From contig OX387608.1 in assembly GCA_947568835.1 (NCBI GenBank), forward strand, positions 11,136,001 through 11,200,000: 64,000 bases of DNA. The letters are read 5' to 3'. Below the pieces are notes generated by a model. It was not told the origin of the DNA, did not search any database, and saw nothing but the letters and a program-made list of their open reading frames with translations. The translations under genes and the position numbers were made by a program. Of the stretch, positions 22,670 to 35,500 are shown in pieces. Source of the DNA: Protonemura montana (taxonomy: Eukaryota > Arthropoda > Insecta > Plecoptera > Nemouridae). The stretch's first letter is position 1; each line of letters starts with the position of its first letter.

Positions 22670-23116
22670 TTTCTTGTTGGATTTTAGCTATTTAAGTCAC
22701 TTATCAACACTACCACCGTTGCTACCACCACTTATAAAATGTTGGAAGAGAGCTCTCCAAGATTGATCTGTCAAACGATCAATAGAGGCGAATATAGACT
22801 TTTTTATTTAGCATTGACGAATTTCATACATATGGCCCATGATGCAAAAACTTCACCTTCAAAAATGTATGATTAACCAACCTTGGGATTAAATTACTGA
22901 CTGACTATCACACTTCACTTGCCAAGATGACTTTAAATCTAAAACGTACATCCGACCGTCCATCCATGATCTATCTCACTCACAGCCCAGCTGATTTCTC
23001 AAAGCAAATCCTATTGGTCGCACAGTGTATTGACTCTTTCAACTACCAATCATATACCTACTACCAGAACGAGGCTAGTTTAAAATCCTGGATGCTATTA
23101 CCATGAGACTTAGATA
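22670..23116 (-). promoter_or_regulatory. iPLA2 5'UTR and probable promoter
   Basis: The gap between DNAAF4 and iPLA2 must hold the iPLA2 promoter. An ATTGG on the + strand at 23013-23017 reads CCAAT in the iPLA2 direction, about 345 bp before the ATG; a second CCAAT lies on the + strand at 23046-23050. No TATA box was convincing. Inference from position and motif only. Confidence 0.4.
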
Positions 23117-23122
23117 ATTTAT
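23117..23122 (-). terminator. Poly(A) signal AATAAA for DNAAF4
   Basis: TTTATT on the + strand gives AATAAA 42 bases past the DNAAF4 stop, the expected position for a short 3'UTR. Confidence 0.6.
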
Positions 23123-23163
23123 TTAAATAATTTTATAACACTTATAGAGAGTTACATGGTTAT

Positions 23164-23536
23164 TTAATCTGAATTATCACTGTCCTTCTCGGCCATTTCT
23201 TTAGCCCTTGCCAAATCAGCCTTCAATGCCGCGCTTGTGGGGTCCAACTTTACGGCTGCCTCTAAATCAGCAACACCGTGCTTCGCTAGACCAACACGAC
23301 ATAACGCAGTTGCCCGTCGGACGTGGCACTTAAGCCGAGATGTCGCATTCAATGTGACGCAAGGAGTCAAGAGCTCTAGAGCTTTCGAACAATCTTCAAT
23401 AACTTTGTGCAGATTTCCAATTGCCATGTGCGCTGCAGCACGATTAGAATACAGAGCAGGCATCTTGCTGCCAATTTTAATTGCGTGACTGTAAGCGCTT
23501 ACTGCGCCCAAATAGTTCTGAGCTTGGAAAAAGGAG
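23164..23536 (-). CDS. DNAAF4: DNAAF4 exon 4 (TPR repeats, stop)
   Basis: Encodes SFFQAQNYLGAVSAYSHAIK through three TPR-like helices pairs to AEKDSDNSD-stop. HVRRATALCRVGLAKHGVAD aligns with the family's [21 protein letters not shown]. Phase 2 in. Confidence 0.93.
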
Positions 23537-24663
23537 CTGCAAGGAAATAATTAATTTTAACTAGATTCTATAACATATACAAATTTAGGGAATTTATACA
23601 CAAAAATTGTATCATGTTCTACTTACTCTCCCTTTTCCTTTAGCCACACAGGATCCAGTTCTTCTGGAGATAAATCTTCGGCAACAAATCCAACTTTCTT
23701 ACGAGCTTCGTACTGTTTCTTCAACCATTCCTCCTCTTCAGGTTGCATCGACTCTCGGCTCGGGGTAGGAAATATTCGAGGCGTAAAACTCACCTCGATG
23801 CTGCCTGAACTTCTGGGTGCCGGCATTACTGGTTCCTCGACTTCTTTCTTAGGCTGGACATTTACTTGGACTGGAAACGGCTTGCTCTCTTTTTTCTTCG
23901 ACTTTTTTAAATCAATGGTCCAAGATGACTTGTTAAATGGTCTGCTCGGTTCCTTGATCAGAGATCCAGAAGTGATCATAGGTCTTGCATGATCACCCGA
24001 TTGCTTTTGTTTCCATTCTTCCAACTCTTGCATAACCTTAGTTTTCTCTGCTTCCTTTGCTTTGTTAATAGTTTGATGTTTGAGAGTGTCCAGAGAGATT
24101 TGATTCTTGACAGCTAGCTTTTGCAACTTATCTTTCTTTGCTGAAATGTGTATTGCAAACAGTTTATTCCCATATCTACAAACCTAACATAAAGCAATAA
24201 AGTTTCATATAAAAGATCAATAAATACGCTACCAAGATTTGCTTTTTTGTCAGCGGCTGCCTTCACATGAGACTTTTCAATGTTACTTGTACGGATAACT
24301 CTTTTTTCATCTTTTGTGAGATCACTTTCCAACGTCTCCCAATGGACTGGAGAAACTTTCTGCAATTCTAGAACAACTTCACCCTCGGCCAAAATGCACT
24401 TGCTCTCCTCATCCTTAACAGGAGCAGCAAGGAAGACTTCAAACAGGAATGGAGGGTAGCTTGCCTGAGAAATAGATAAACCACAAGTAATTGTGGAGTT
24501 GTGCAAACAACCAGAATACGAATAAAATTTGGAAAATTACTTTTATGTAATTGTCTTGGGTAAACATGTCAACTTTGCTGAAATGCACTCCCTTCAGTGG
24601 AACCTGGATTACGATGAGTTCCTCGGTCTGCCGCCATGTATAATCCTTCACGATCACTGGCAT
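23164..24663 (-). CDS. DNAAF4: Dynein axonemal assembly factor 4 (DYX1C1), 4 exons, complete
   Basis: Cytoplasmic co-chaperone that helps fold and preassemble axonemal dynein arms with HSP90/HSP70. Exons: 24541-24663, 24233-24464, 23627-24140, 23164-23536. All introns are GT-AG and phases join, giving 1242 nt, 413 residues plus stop (human about 420). Residues 3-90 form a CS/p23-like domain, with PVIVKDYTWRQTEELIVIQV and YPPFLFEVFLAAPV. A charged helical middle follows, then APRSSGSIEVSFTPRIFPTP and EEEWLKKQYEARK, a stretch strongly conserved with vertebrate DYX1C1. The C-terminal TPR repeats include SNRAAAHMAIGNLHKVIEDC and SKALELLTP. The first ATG of the CS domain (24661-24663) is the start; upstream in-frame codons lack an ATG. 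It is tandem with iPLA2 (about 0.5 kb). Its presence implies motile axonemes, in many insects only in sperm or sensory cilia. Confidence 0.94.
23627..24140 (-). CDS. DNAAF4: DNAAF4 exon 3 (central region)
   Basis: Encodes the charged middle, with many Lys and Glu, then MPAPRSSGSIEVSFTPRIFP and DPVWLKEKG before the TPR block. Phase 1 in, phase 2 out (GGGAGA|GTAAGT). Confidence 0.92.
24233..24464 (-). CDS. DNAAF4: DNAAF4 exon 2 (CS domain, second half)
   Basis: Encodes ASYPPFLFEVFLAAPVKDEE then VVLELQKVSPVHWETLESDL, matching the second half of the CS domain (family: FPPFLFEAFLYAPI and MWETL). Phase 0 in, phase 1 out (CTTG|GTAGCG). Confidence 0.92.
24541..24663 (-). CDS. DNAAF4: DNAAF4 exon 1 (start codon)
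   Basis: Encodes MPVIVKDYTWRQTEELIVIQ then VPLKGVHFSKVDMFTQDNYI and K, 41 residues, ending at K|GTAATT, phase 0. The family start MPLQVSDYSWQQT confirms the choice of ATG. Confidence 0.93.
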
Positions 24664-26494
24664 TATCAAATAATTATCTTGCAGCAACAATGAGACAAGG
24701 AGAAATCAACTTCACCGTGCTATTGAACAACAGTAGGCAGAATTGTGAAATGCAACAGGCGCCTGCAACAATGTCGAGAGAATATCAACGATAATTCCGT
24801 TTGTAACAAACTATCTGATTGCCGGATAAAGTAAAATAATTTCATTGTTGATGTTGCTTATAAAATATTACTTGAAAAGCTACCTGATGATGAACTTCAA
24901 ACTACCTACAAGAAATCATATACAATGACCAAATATTGATTAAACATTCTCATCTCCAACTTTAAGTGGAGGGGATGGGACAGGGGTAGGACACTCATTT
25001 TATGAATCTCTTTTTATAAACATACTCGTATAATTAATTATTTATTTCAACTTATAGTTATTGCTGTGACAATTAACAATAATTAATTGTGATGTTTCGT
25101 ATAGGGTCATGAATTTATATAAACATGACCCCCTATAAAATACTTGCTAACATTGTGTAAATAAAGTATTTTCAGCAAGCAACAGTCACTTACATATGAT
25201 AAGAATTATTATAATGATATTGGCAATCGCATCATTTTATGCTACTTAATAGTAATTTGATGATGAATGATATAATATTATTTACATTAGAATGTTAACG
25301 GCAATTAGTTATTTTTTGTTGTAAATATTCTTTCGTGCAACGCCAAATGTGCGACGCCCTGGTATTTAATTGAGCTGGTAACTTATGACTTATGAGATTA
25401 CTTTTGTTAGGAAGATGAATAAGATTCCCACACCTGAACATTCAAACACTGACACTACACTAATTCTATGTAATTAGTAACCACAAGAAAACATGCCCTT
25501 TAGCTTCTTTTTTTTTGCGGCCAACAATGAAGACATTTAAGACAGAGAGTTTGTTAATTTGATATGATGCCTCTGTTAAGGAAAATAAAATAAAAACAAA
25601 AAATAAACTACATGCTAGATAATATCAAGTCATCAACACACAATTTCCTAACAGTCTAGTATTTATAAAACTACCTCTCAGATCAGCTCATGATATGTCA
25701 CTCAATTATTCTATGCGTAAAACAACGCTGTATTCACTCGATGTAAAATGATTCGACCGCCATCAAATAAAACCTTCTGCCAGCAAAAAAACAAGAGGCA
25801 AACACAAAAGTGCACTAAACTAGATCTTAGCTTTTTGTCGAGTCAACTTGCAGATTGTTTGGCTTCTCTCAAGAAGGAAAAAAACTCAACTTCATTAAGA
25901 AAATTATTCTTTTCAACAAAGTCTGTCAAGTTTTTTCTTCTTACACTGCTGTCATTTGTTTTACTATCAGTATACAGACAACAATGGGAATATTTCATAC
26001 AAGCCCACCCAACAAAAAGTGAATTTTTTACATAATCTTGACATGTGCAATATGCATAAAAGAAAACTATAGCAAATAAAATATTTAATAAAAATTATAA
26101 AGTATAATAACTAGTAATAATATTATAATATATATCGGTATCTAACGATATCCCTGAAAAAGTACAAAAGACGTTCCTTTGTAAACGTATAAAATACAGA
26201 CGGCAAAGGCACAAAAATCCCACATGTAGACGATTTCATAGAGTCCAATGTAGCAATTGTACACATACGTGAACTTTAGTTACGATAGGAGGAATACCAA
26301 GGCGTAGACTAGCCTAGACGGGGGTCGGGAAGCATGGAGAGAGGAAGATGACATTTTTACTTGGAATATTGACTAAGAAATTGGTTTTGAGAAGAAATAG
26401 AACAGATGTGAGCGTTTGGCCCGTAGGTAGTTTTAGCGGATCGATTCGCTCACTGTTCACGAGACGATTTGGCGCCTGCTAGACTGCTCGGCGA
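24664..26494. other. DNAAF4 upstream region and syntrophin 3'UTR
   Basis: AT-rich, with no recognised gene. The left part should contain the DNAAF4 promoter and the right part the syntrophin 3'UTR. A - strand ATTAAA (26084-26089) is about 400 bp past the syntrophin stop, and an AATAAA lies at 25041-25046; either could end the transcript. The + strand frame at 25748-26035 is low-complexity and not believed. Confidence 0.4.
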
Positions 26495-26587
26495 TTACGC
26501 GAAGAGCCCCAGTCGATGAATCTTTGCTGACAAGAAGTTGTGAAGAATAAACACTAGCGGCTTCGGACATGACTCTAAATCCAGTTC
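26495..26587 (-). CDS. Syntrophin last exon (C terminus)
   Basis: Encodes [20 protein letters not shown] then [10 protein letters not shown] and TAA. Family members end in LDLHSCPKPIVFILHSFLSA. Too short to appear as a long open frame; found from the conserved CPKP motif and a clean CTTACAG acceptor. Confidence 0.93.
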   Translation of the reverse strand, partial: ELDLESCPKPLVFILHNFLSAKIHRLGLFA

Positions 26588-29500
26588 CTGTAAGAACAAG
26601 TTCAAATATAAAACACTAACACAGCTTATTGTACCTAACCTTGCACGTTAACATGACATTCTTAACTTACTTATTATATGTGTTCTCAAATTGGGTTTGT
26701 AAACCTAAATTGGCAATACTACATACATATGAAAAGAACTGATTGAGTTAAAGCTCTCAAGTTGTTATTTCTACCGACACAAAAAGTACTCCAAGCTAGT
26801 TTAATGAGTTCACTCTAAAGTTTTGACGGAACTATCGATCATTTTTATCCAAGAGATCTAAAATTATCGAACTCAGTCACAAATCTCCAACCAAATTTGA
26901 TTGAATGAAATGTCTCAACACACTCACCAGTTCGCCTTCCTCGCCACCAAAGTCAAGCCAAAGAAGTCGCGTGCTATCATCCGCCGATTGTCGTAACCGC
27001 TCGAAAGGAAACTTCCACAGCATCCTCGGCTCTCGACTGGACAACGTGTTAATTGCCTCTATGAGACTGAACCCGTTCTCGAAGTGCAGGATCAGCTGAG
27101 CTTGCTGCCCCTTCCATAAGCAGCCTAAAACGCACGAGAACTCTATTCAATAGCTGAAAATACACTTCTAAACACGTAGTGTAAATGTATAGTGTTGGTG
27201 TGTAGTGCAGTGTAGAGTGGATGTCCGTACGAAGACGACGAATATGGAAAATTTACTAAGAGAATCAAGGCAATGGTGGTAATATGCAATACTTTTTAGG
27301 TTTACCATCATCAAAACTATAGTGGATGACCGCCATCACTTCGCTACACTTGGTAAAACTACTTAGTTTTTCCTATTCCCCCTATATTGATAATGGTATT
27401 GACAATGGCAAGTGTCTTTAGAAGTTCATTTGCTGTCCATGAAATACATTTTGAAATGCGGCTACTTGAAAACCTGAACTCTTTACCCAATAAAAACTAC
27501 GAATGGACTGAACCTGCATGAAATATGATTTCCTTGGCTAGGTCACTGTCCCTATATTTCTCTATATATTTTCTATTATTGTATCTCAGTATTGTATTTC
27601 TTTATTTGATTCAAATAACAGCAAATGTGATGCTACTTGCATGTTTAAGATGTTCACACTCCAGTAAGATTATCAGCACAAATTGGCCACCAGTGGATTT
27701 TATCGAGAGACTCGAAATAATTTACGTTTATGCAGAAATTATGATCATTAAAACTAGCAAGCTACCCAATGCTTTGAAATATGTAGACATGTTTTCATTT
27801 CGAAATAAAACATTCATCTAAACCTAAAACATTCAATAACAATGAAAAGTAAACATTTGCTCTGCCTTCGAGAATATTAAAATGGCAATAATTTATGCTT
27901 TCGAGCATGTATCCTAGGGGATTACGTTGTTGAACGTTGGTCCGCAGCCAGGAGAATCAAGTTGCCTTGCCTGCAGGCTGATGCAAAGTAATTAAACAGT
28001 GAATCAATAAACTAGAGACAAACGTTATTAGCCGTTTACTATGCAGCCGTGTTTGCCCCGCTTGACCCGCTTGTCAAGTAAATGTTGACCGTGTTTGCGA
28101 TGGGTACTTTATTGTGTTTGCACGAGGGCTTCGCTGAAAGATGGGGTCAGATTCATGTTTTAGATTTAAAAATGGAAAATAAAGGTGGAAATTTTTAAAA
28201 GTTCTTGTAAAACATAATTTTGTAAGAAAGAAAAGTATCTTCTTTATACAAAGTGCAACAAAGGGAAACCTTTCTTGCACAATGCAGGATTCGTTCTTTG
28301 ACTTTTAATGGCTTCAAATTGCAAGACCATTATGGTACAGCTTGACACAGTTGCCAATTTAATCGCAATGGAAGCAAATTCAAAGAACCGATGCAAAATA
28401 AGGGCTAGAAAAAGAATCAATACATCTAATTCAGAAAGAAGGGAAGCTACCATAGAAAACCTAGAACGGCCGTAGAGATCACATTAACGCAGCTAATTTT
28501 TTTCATGAACGAATTCTATTTCCTTAAATTGCATGTTCTTTATGGGTTAATGGTATGAACTAATATACAGTCTAGCCTGTGAAGGATTTAACCAGCACAT
28601 AAACTGTCATGAAAGAAATTCTCATGAAAGAAATGTCAGTTATGATTTCAGTGATAGGATTTAAAAATACTAATAACTGCAAAATAATTCCCAAAATTGT
28701 CAAAATCGGTAGAAAATTTCTTATAATGGCTCGAAAAACAAAATATCTTGGCACGACTAAAGCTTTAAAGCAAAAGAGAAATTACGCAAATCACTAAATA
28801 TAATGTGCAGTGTTTTTTAAAAGGCAGTTGGTCCGCATGTCACCCCAAAACAACTGGTATCGCCTCTGCCGGAAGAGTACTTTCTCTCGCTGAACAGTGT
28901 TAAAGTAAGAAGAAATGGCCACCTACAGAAAACAAATAGACCAGAGCTACCAGTTTCTAGTAGTCACAGAAAGAATGAAGCAACACTTACGACATGTGAG
29001 CTCTCGCTGTGACTGCACGCTGTTGATGCTGCCTTGAACGAGCGCTCGGGCCCAGTTCGCCAGGTCCCGGTTTGTCTCGGCACGCAGCTGGTGCGTGACC
29101 ACTCCCTCACCCGTTCCGCAGCGCACGCTGAACGTGATAACGTCCGTTTGTCGGTTAGAGCTCACCAGTCTGCAACAAACAGACATGGCAGTCAGATCAA
29201 GGGGACAATTTGGCTGTTAGGGAGAAAAGATTAAAGATATAATAGATTTTGTAAGTCCATTTACTGGTGACTTGCTATCTTGGGTATCGATCATGGAACT
29301 TATTTGGTACAGATCAAAAACGTTTTCTTGTTAAATAACGATTATTATCCCTGGAATTTACCGAGATAATGTTTGTGATCTCCAACGAAAAAGTTACATG
29401 GTCCCTACCCTGGTAGTGGTTTTCTGTGATTTCCGACAACTACTCTCGGCTAGCTGGTAGAAGCAAAAGGGCAAGTTCATTTCCTTTTCTGCTTTCCAAC

Positions 29501-32500
29501 CCCTTGTGACATGCTTGTAGACTGCAGTGTAAGTAAATTAACAACCGAGGCTTAGTAATGTCAAGTTGGCAACTAGTTGCAATAGAAAAGCAAACTCAAT
29601 GGCAAACCAAGGTTTGACAACAGGAGTATTAAGAAAACAGCTCTCCAATATGTTTAAAATGTATTTTTTTTTTTTTTTAGTCGAGCACTTTGGGGAAGAA
29701 ATCGGTTCATTTCAGCAGAAAATTCATTTTTTTTAAAGATAAGAGGGTAATGAAATGAATTAAAATTGAGCGCAATATCAAATCACTGCTCACAGAATAA
29801 AAATATGCCCAATAATTTGCCGAATCATATTGGTTTCCTCAATAATGTACATTTTCAGAGTAATCTAATAAAGAACATAAAAAGAAAACACATATTTTTT
29901 ACTCTCCATTAAGAATTATTATACATTAGCAAAACACTATGTTCACCTAATGCATCTAGCAGCATCAAAGACAAACAAAGATTTTTCTTTGTAATTCAAC
30001 ATTTAATTATCACCACACCAGTGCTGCAAAACAGGCAAAAACTCCCGATTCCAGTCAACATTTTTCATACATTAATGGAATTTTAAAACAGCACTTTGTC
30101 AATTAAGCCTGGCAAAAGCAAAAATCTCTACACAGGCCCGCAATATATCATATACCATCATTTACCAGTCCAGTTATAACAGTCTAGTTAGTTCGACAAT
30201 TGAAGTCTGTCTATCGCTACAGAGCCAGCCGTGAATTAATTACCTGATGATTTACATTCCTGTTTGTGGAAACAAAAACAAGCTGCCATAATAATGTAGT
30301 CTGAAAGCTGTTCAAATCTGATGCATTATAGTTGACACTTTTGTCATTTCATATTTCAGTGAGATTGATGGAATTCAAAATAAAACAACTAGTTTGATCT
30401 AAAAATAAACAATGCTCTCAATGCCACTATGTCACTACTCATTAGTTAATTACATTGAAAGGTATTGACACCACATACAGAGAATATGAATCCTTTGAAC
30501 ATAATGTTAACATATGTTTTTTTTTTACACATATCCCAGCGAATGCAAACCAGAGCAACTACATGAATAGTTCATGGTGAAACAATACTCCCCGACTTTG
30601 TAACATATTGCCGTTGTTCTTTCCCTACCAGAGAGCATCAGCGCGAAACAAAAAGGGGGTGAAAATAATTCATGTCGCTATCAAAAAGAAGGCAAAGTAC
30701 AAAGCTGCACAAGACAAATGCAAGGCGAATGGCAAACGCATGCAATGAGCATCTAGGTGGCACAAAGCGTTTTCGCATGGCTCAGGTCTCAATGCAGTCA
30801 TTGTTCGCATTTCAAACCCATTCAAACCCCGGCTGAATTTTTATATCCGAGAAGAAGAATGCGAGCTTTCATTTATGGGTTCCAGCCGTGAAGATTCTTC
30901 TCAGACCAAATTATTAATGTCTCGAACATCTGGTTCTTTCATAACCCGGACGAAATTTCTTCCCCATTCTCTTCTCAGCAAGCACCCTTCTTTCTCCCTC
31001 CACATTTATTGATTGGTATCCGAGATGAATTACTTTTCTCGCCGTAACATTTGGCGACAGCAGACTTTATAAAATAGCCAGTCATTATTCATAACTAATA
31101 CCATTTTATGTAGGGGTGAGTGAAACCACCCCCTATACTCCATCTTCTTGCTCAATGCCATCAAAACCGAAACATTATTAAATTTTCAAGAGGAGAAATC
31201 TATTGCCACTATAAAACTGTTATCTATCACATAAAACCACAGTAGACAGCGTTTTCTACGTAGTAAATTAACGGTGTCCGTCAGATAAGGGTAGTTTCGA
31301 GCTAGAACGTTGTTTTACCTTGTTGCCAGGAGAGGACAGATGTGTACTGGAGCATTCCACGCCTCTGGACTCCACGGGGCAGCCTCGTAGATTCGGAACT
31401 CTCGTTCTGTTACAGCGGCAAAAATCGACTGCCACTTCTCACCTTCTTCGCTGCTCTCAGAGCTCATCCGTCCATTGGGCTGAAACAACGGAAGCGCCTC
31501 CATTAGGGACTACTCAATCACTTCGTTTTATTTTTTATCCTGTGTTATTACTGTTTATATTGGTGAATCCACAGATTGTTTTATATCTACTCCAAAATAT
31601 CTAGGTCGGTATCCAAAGTTTTATCTTTGTCAATTTATTCTCAGCATTCGCATGGCACAAAGCAATACAGATGTGTATTTATTCATTTATTTTTATTTTG
31701 ACTAGCAAATGTTGGTCATTTAAATTTAAAGCACCTGTAACATTCAATCTGTAGGAAGAATGAAATTGGCTGCACTGAATATCTGGTATTGAACAAAGTG
31801 CCACTGGTAACACTTTCAATAAATAATTAGCAATAAAGTTGAAGACAAGAGGTATTTACAGTTCAAAACTCCAAGTACTCCAATGAATTCTCCTTGTCAG
31901 GTATCTCTCTTTATATGTTAAATTTAATGTTTGATTTAGTTCATATTGTAATGGTTTATATTATGTACTCCACATGATAAGTACCTTGTCAGGTATCTCT
32001 CTTTAAATGTAAAATATAAAGTATGATGAAGTTCATATTGATCAACTGGTTCTGCTAATTTATAACACACATCAGCAAAAGCAGTGGGCTGCCTCCCCGT
32101 CTCTCTCCTACCCCCCCTCTCCAACCATCCCTTTACACAGCGAGGCAAACTTTCACCAATCTGTCTGCGGTAATCGTATGGGAAAGAGTGTAGAGTGAGT
32201 GATAGCATGTGGCCATTCCATTAGGGGTGGTGAGAAACAGGCGTTAAAAAAAGGCTTGCTAACTTCCCTAAAAGCAATAAAATTGGGGGCCCGGTGATTG
32301 ATTGCTGTAACCGAGACAGATTACAAAATTGGGTTTCCCCCCTTTTTTTTTACCCCTCACCCTGCCCAGCGCCCGCTGCTAGACTGCTGCACTGGACAGC
32401 AACAAGATAATTTGGAAGAACCTAGATAAATCAACGATGGACATTACAGAGACAAATGCTATTTTGCTTACTCCTTTTTTTCTGATCATAAAAAAAAATG

Positions 32501-35500
32501 GTCTGAAAAAATCAATACCAAGTAAATAATTCTCGGATCGGATTTAACTGAATTAGTGTCAAGCCATAGATCAACCGGTTGGGTCGGCACGTTGCCTAGA
32601 AGGCCCAGGTGAACATGTCTGCTTGTAATCCATACATTTATCCACATAGAGCCCCATTAAATATTCAACAATGGAGCCGTGAGTTTAGCAGGGGTTAGCT
32701 CGCATAGCCCAACATTGGAAACCTTTACGGCATGAAAACCCTTTTGTGTTCAAGTGTGACCAATATACATTTCAACTCCCCCACCAAGTCCCGCACCCCC
32801 TTCGAATGTAAATATTACATGAGGTAGATACATTATTTCTGTTGCAATTATTAAATAGTGCTAAAGGTACGCACTTTGGGTCCTGGCCACCTTTGGGGTT
32901 GGCATTGTCTTAGTTCCTGACTGGATGTGAAATGGCCATTGGGTTAGGGTTCCCAACGGAAGTAGGAACTCTTATTTCGACCTCGGTGTTATTGAGCTGG
33001 GGTAGAGACCGGATTTCAATGGGAAAGAATTGCAAAGCAATCCATTGTGTTTTCAGGTATTTGTAACATGCTGCAATTGGTACATTTCATAATGCCCTGA
33101 TCTATATTTTAGATTCAACAGCACTTCCAGTGGACATCCAATATTTTTAGTAAAAATAAATTTTAATTGAAGTAAGCGATTGGTATTACAAAGGTGCTAC
33201 GACGATAGCCACCGACCATAGCGCTAATGTTAAGCAGTCTTTGCTGCTAAATGATTTATAGCCATAATTATTTAATAACAAGGGGTTTATTAAAAAGCGC
33301 GTTTGGGTGGTGCCTACTGATACCACATGCTGCCAGCTTGTTAGCTCAGCATAAAGTTAAAAATGAATGCTGGCTATACCTATAAGCTCAATGATGGTAG
33401 CCTTATCAATAAGGAATACTGTTTTTTTTTTTACCATCACGGTGCACTAAAGACAAAGCAAGCAATTTCTTCTACCGATGCTGAACCAATCACTGCAAAT
33501 ACTGCTAATTAAAACTGCTATTCTAGGCCAGGGTGAATGCTTGGTGATGCTAATTAGCATGGTGCTGCTGACAGGATTGGGAACGACCACTCTAAGGAAG
33601 TCGCCAGCATCGTTTGCAAAATTGAACTGCTCACCTCGTTGTTGGGCCTCCGCGCCAGCCATCCGACGTGTTGAAGCTCTCCGAGCATTGCTCCCAGCAG
33701 CCGATTTGCCTCCTGCAACGCTTGCAGCGTCAGAACGTTCAGCGCCGAGTGCAGCGTGTTGAACCACGCTGTCGCTTCCGTCGCATCCGCCGCGCGCAGC
33801 ACGCAGCTGTGCACGCCGTCGGGCGAATGCAACTCCAGGGTGCGATTGTCTGAAAACAGATGTCGATCACGTTACGCTAGGTTTGAGGTTAGGTTATGTA
33901 ATATGTAGGTATGTCTAATACATCCTGTAAACAAGGTTCCTATAAGACAAATTGAGTGTGTATCAACGATAATACACTGTCTGCTTGACTAAGCTGGTGC
34001 CTATGTCATAGATACATGTTAGATAGGCTATTGGAGACAACATATTGCACTACCTAGCACATTGATTAAAAAGAAACCTCTCAATCCTTGAGGCTATGAC
34101 GTGACATTTTTACCATGTCAAACAATATACTGCATATTTAGGAATGAACCGCAAAAAACGACCTACAGAGCTATCTAAAAACAGTTAACCATGAGAGCTA
34201 ATAGTCAAGAAGGGAGTGTAAGCCATTTTTTTGTGGTTCTTATTCTAAATAAACCGTATCTGCTTCCTGAATTAGGTGCATCCTGAACATTTTACTAGCT
34301 CCCCCTTTTCAGCATATATTAGTAGAGGTGGGAATTATTTTTCGTCTCTCTCGTGCTTATCAAATAAGTCCATGATAACACCCCCCCCCCCCCCCCCCCC
34401 CCCCCCACCCCCTCTCTACCATCTTTTCATGTCCTTAGGTGCACATTTACACCACATTTAGTAGGTGCAAAGTGATAGAAGGGCTGGCCCACTGGCTGGC
34501 CCAAATCTTTCTTCTACATTAAGGTAGGCATGGAAATCGTACGAAACTATATCTCGCCCCACGTTGGGCATAAAAATAAACAATAGGTCGACCTTAGAGG
34601 AAACCTACGGCCCCAGAAGGTTTCATTATTTGGTGGTTGTACGTGGCTTGTCACGAGACCGCGCCAGCGACAAGCCGGGGAGCTTGTTTCGGGAAAGACG
34701 GCGGGGGAGAGAAAAACTGTCAAGGCCGGTGTGATCATAATCATGTGACATTTCAGATTTTGTTTCTTTTAGAGTCTGCATTATTAATCTGTATTTTGTT
34801 GACGTGGTTCACTGACGTATTTTGTCTCTGCTCAACTTTGACTTGTAGGAAACGCGACGACTTGACAGTTGACACTTTAACTTAACACTCACGTGCAATG
34901 TTGATTGATCAATTGCTAAGTTCATTGACCAATTACCATGAAGTAATCGTTAAGCAAACAGAATTTCGCTGAGCGTGGCATGGAATGAGAAACGAAGTTT
35001 GTTGCCTACTTGGTATTTGTTTTCGTCAGTGATGCGCAAGTCTGTAAATGAATCCTCAAGGAGCTACTGAATTGCATGTGATCCGGGTGTAATTAAAACT
35101 TACTCAAGTACCAGACACTCAAGCACCGAATTCTATTAACGTGTGCATTTGCAAAGAAGCTGATCAAACTATTTGCAAATTTTCTGGTTGACATATTTTT
35201 AATTTCTTGCATTCCTCGTGTCCCTTCTCGTGTTACAACACGAGGTATAAAATATATGTTTTTAATGGAAGCACGTTTTCGTAATTAAAACGTCCCCGTG
35301 TCATTTAATTAGCAAAGCAACAGCCAAAAGGTTAATTAATAATTTAGCTTTGCCATGATAAAACATTAAACGCATTCTGAATTAATCGGGAAGAGGTAAA
35401 TTTACATCGTACCGGAAGAGTATGCGAGGCAAAACTTTTGTACTAACAAGTTATTACAAGTTACTACCCGAAATGGATAAGAAAACAATATGGATGCAGA

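Noticed and set aside
25748..26035. 95-codon + strand frame
   Set aside because: Lys/Ser/Leu-rich low-complexity frame in AT-rich 3'UTR DNA with no relative.
34553..34569. TCGCCCCACGTTGGGC, like the 3' end of tRNA-Lys or a retrovirus-like primer site
   Set aside because: No cloverleaf body upstream, and no LTR or gag/pol sequence nearby; too short to call.
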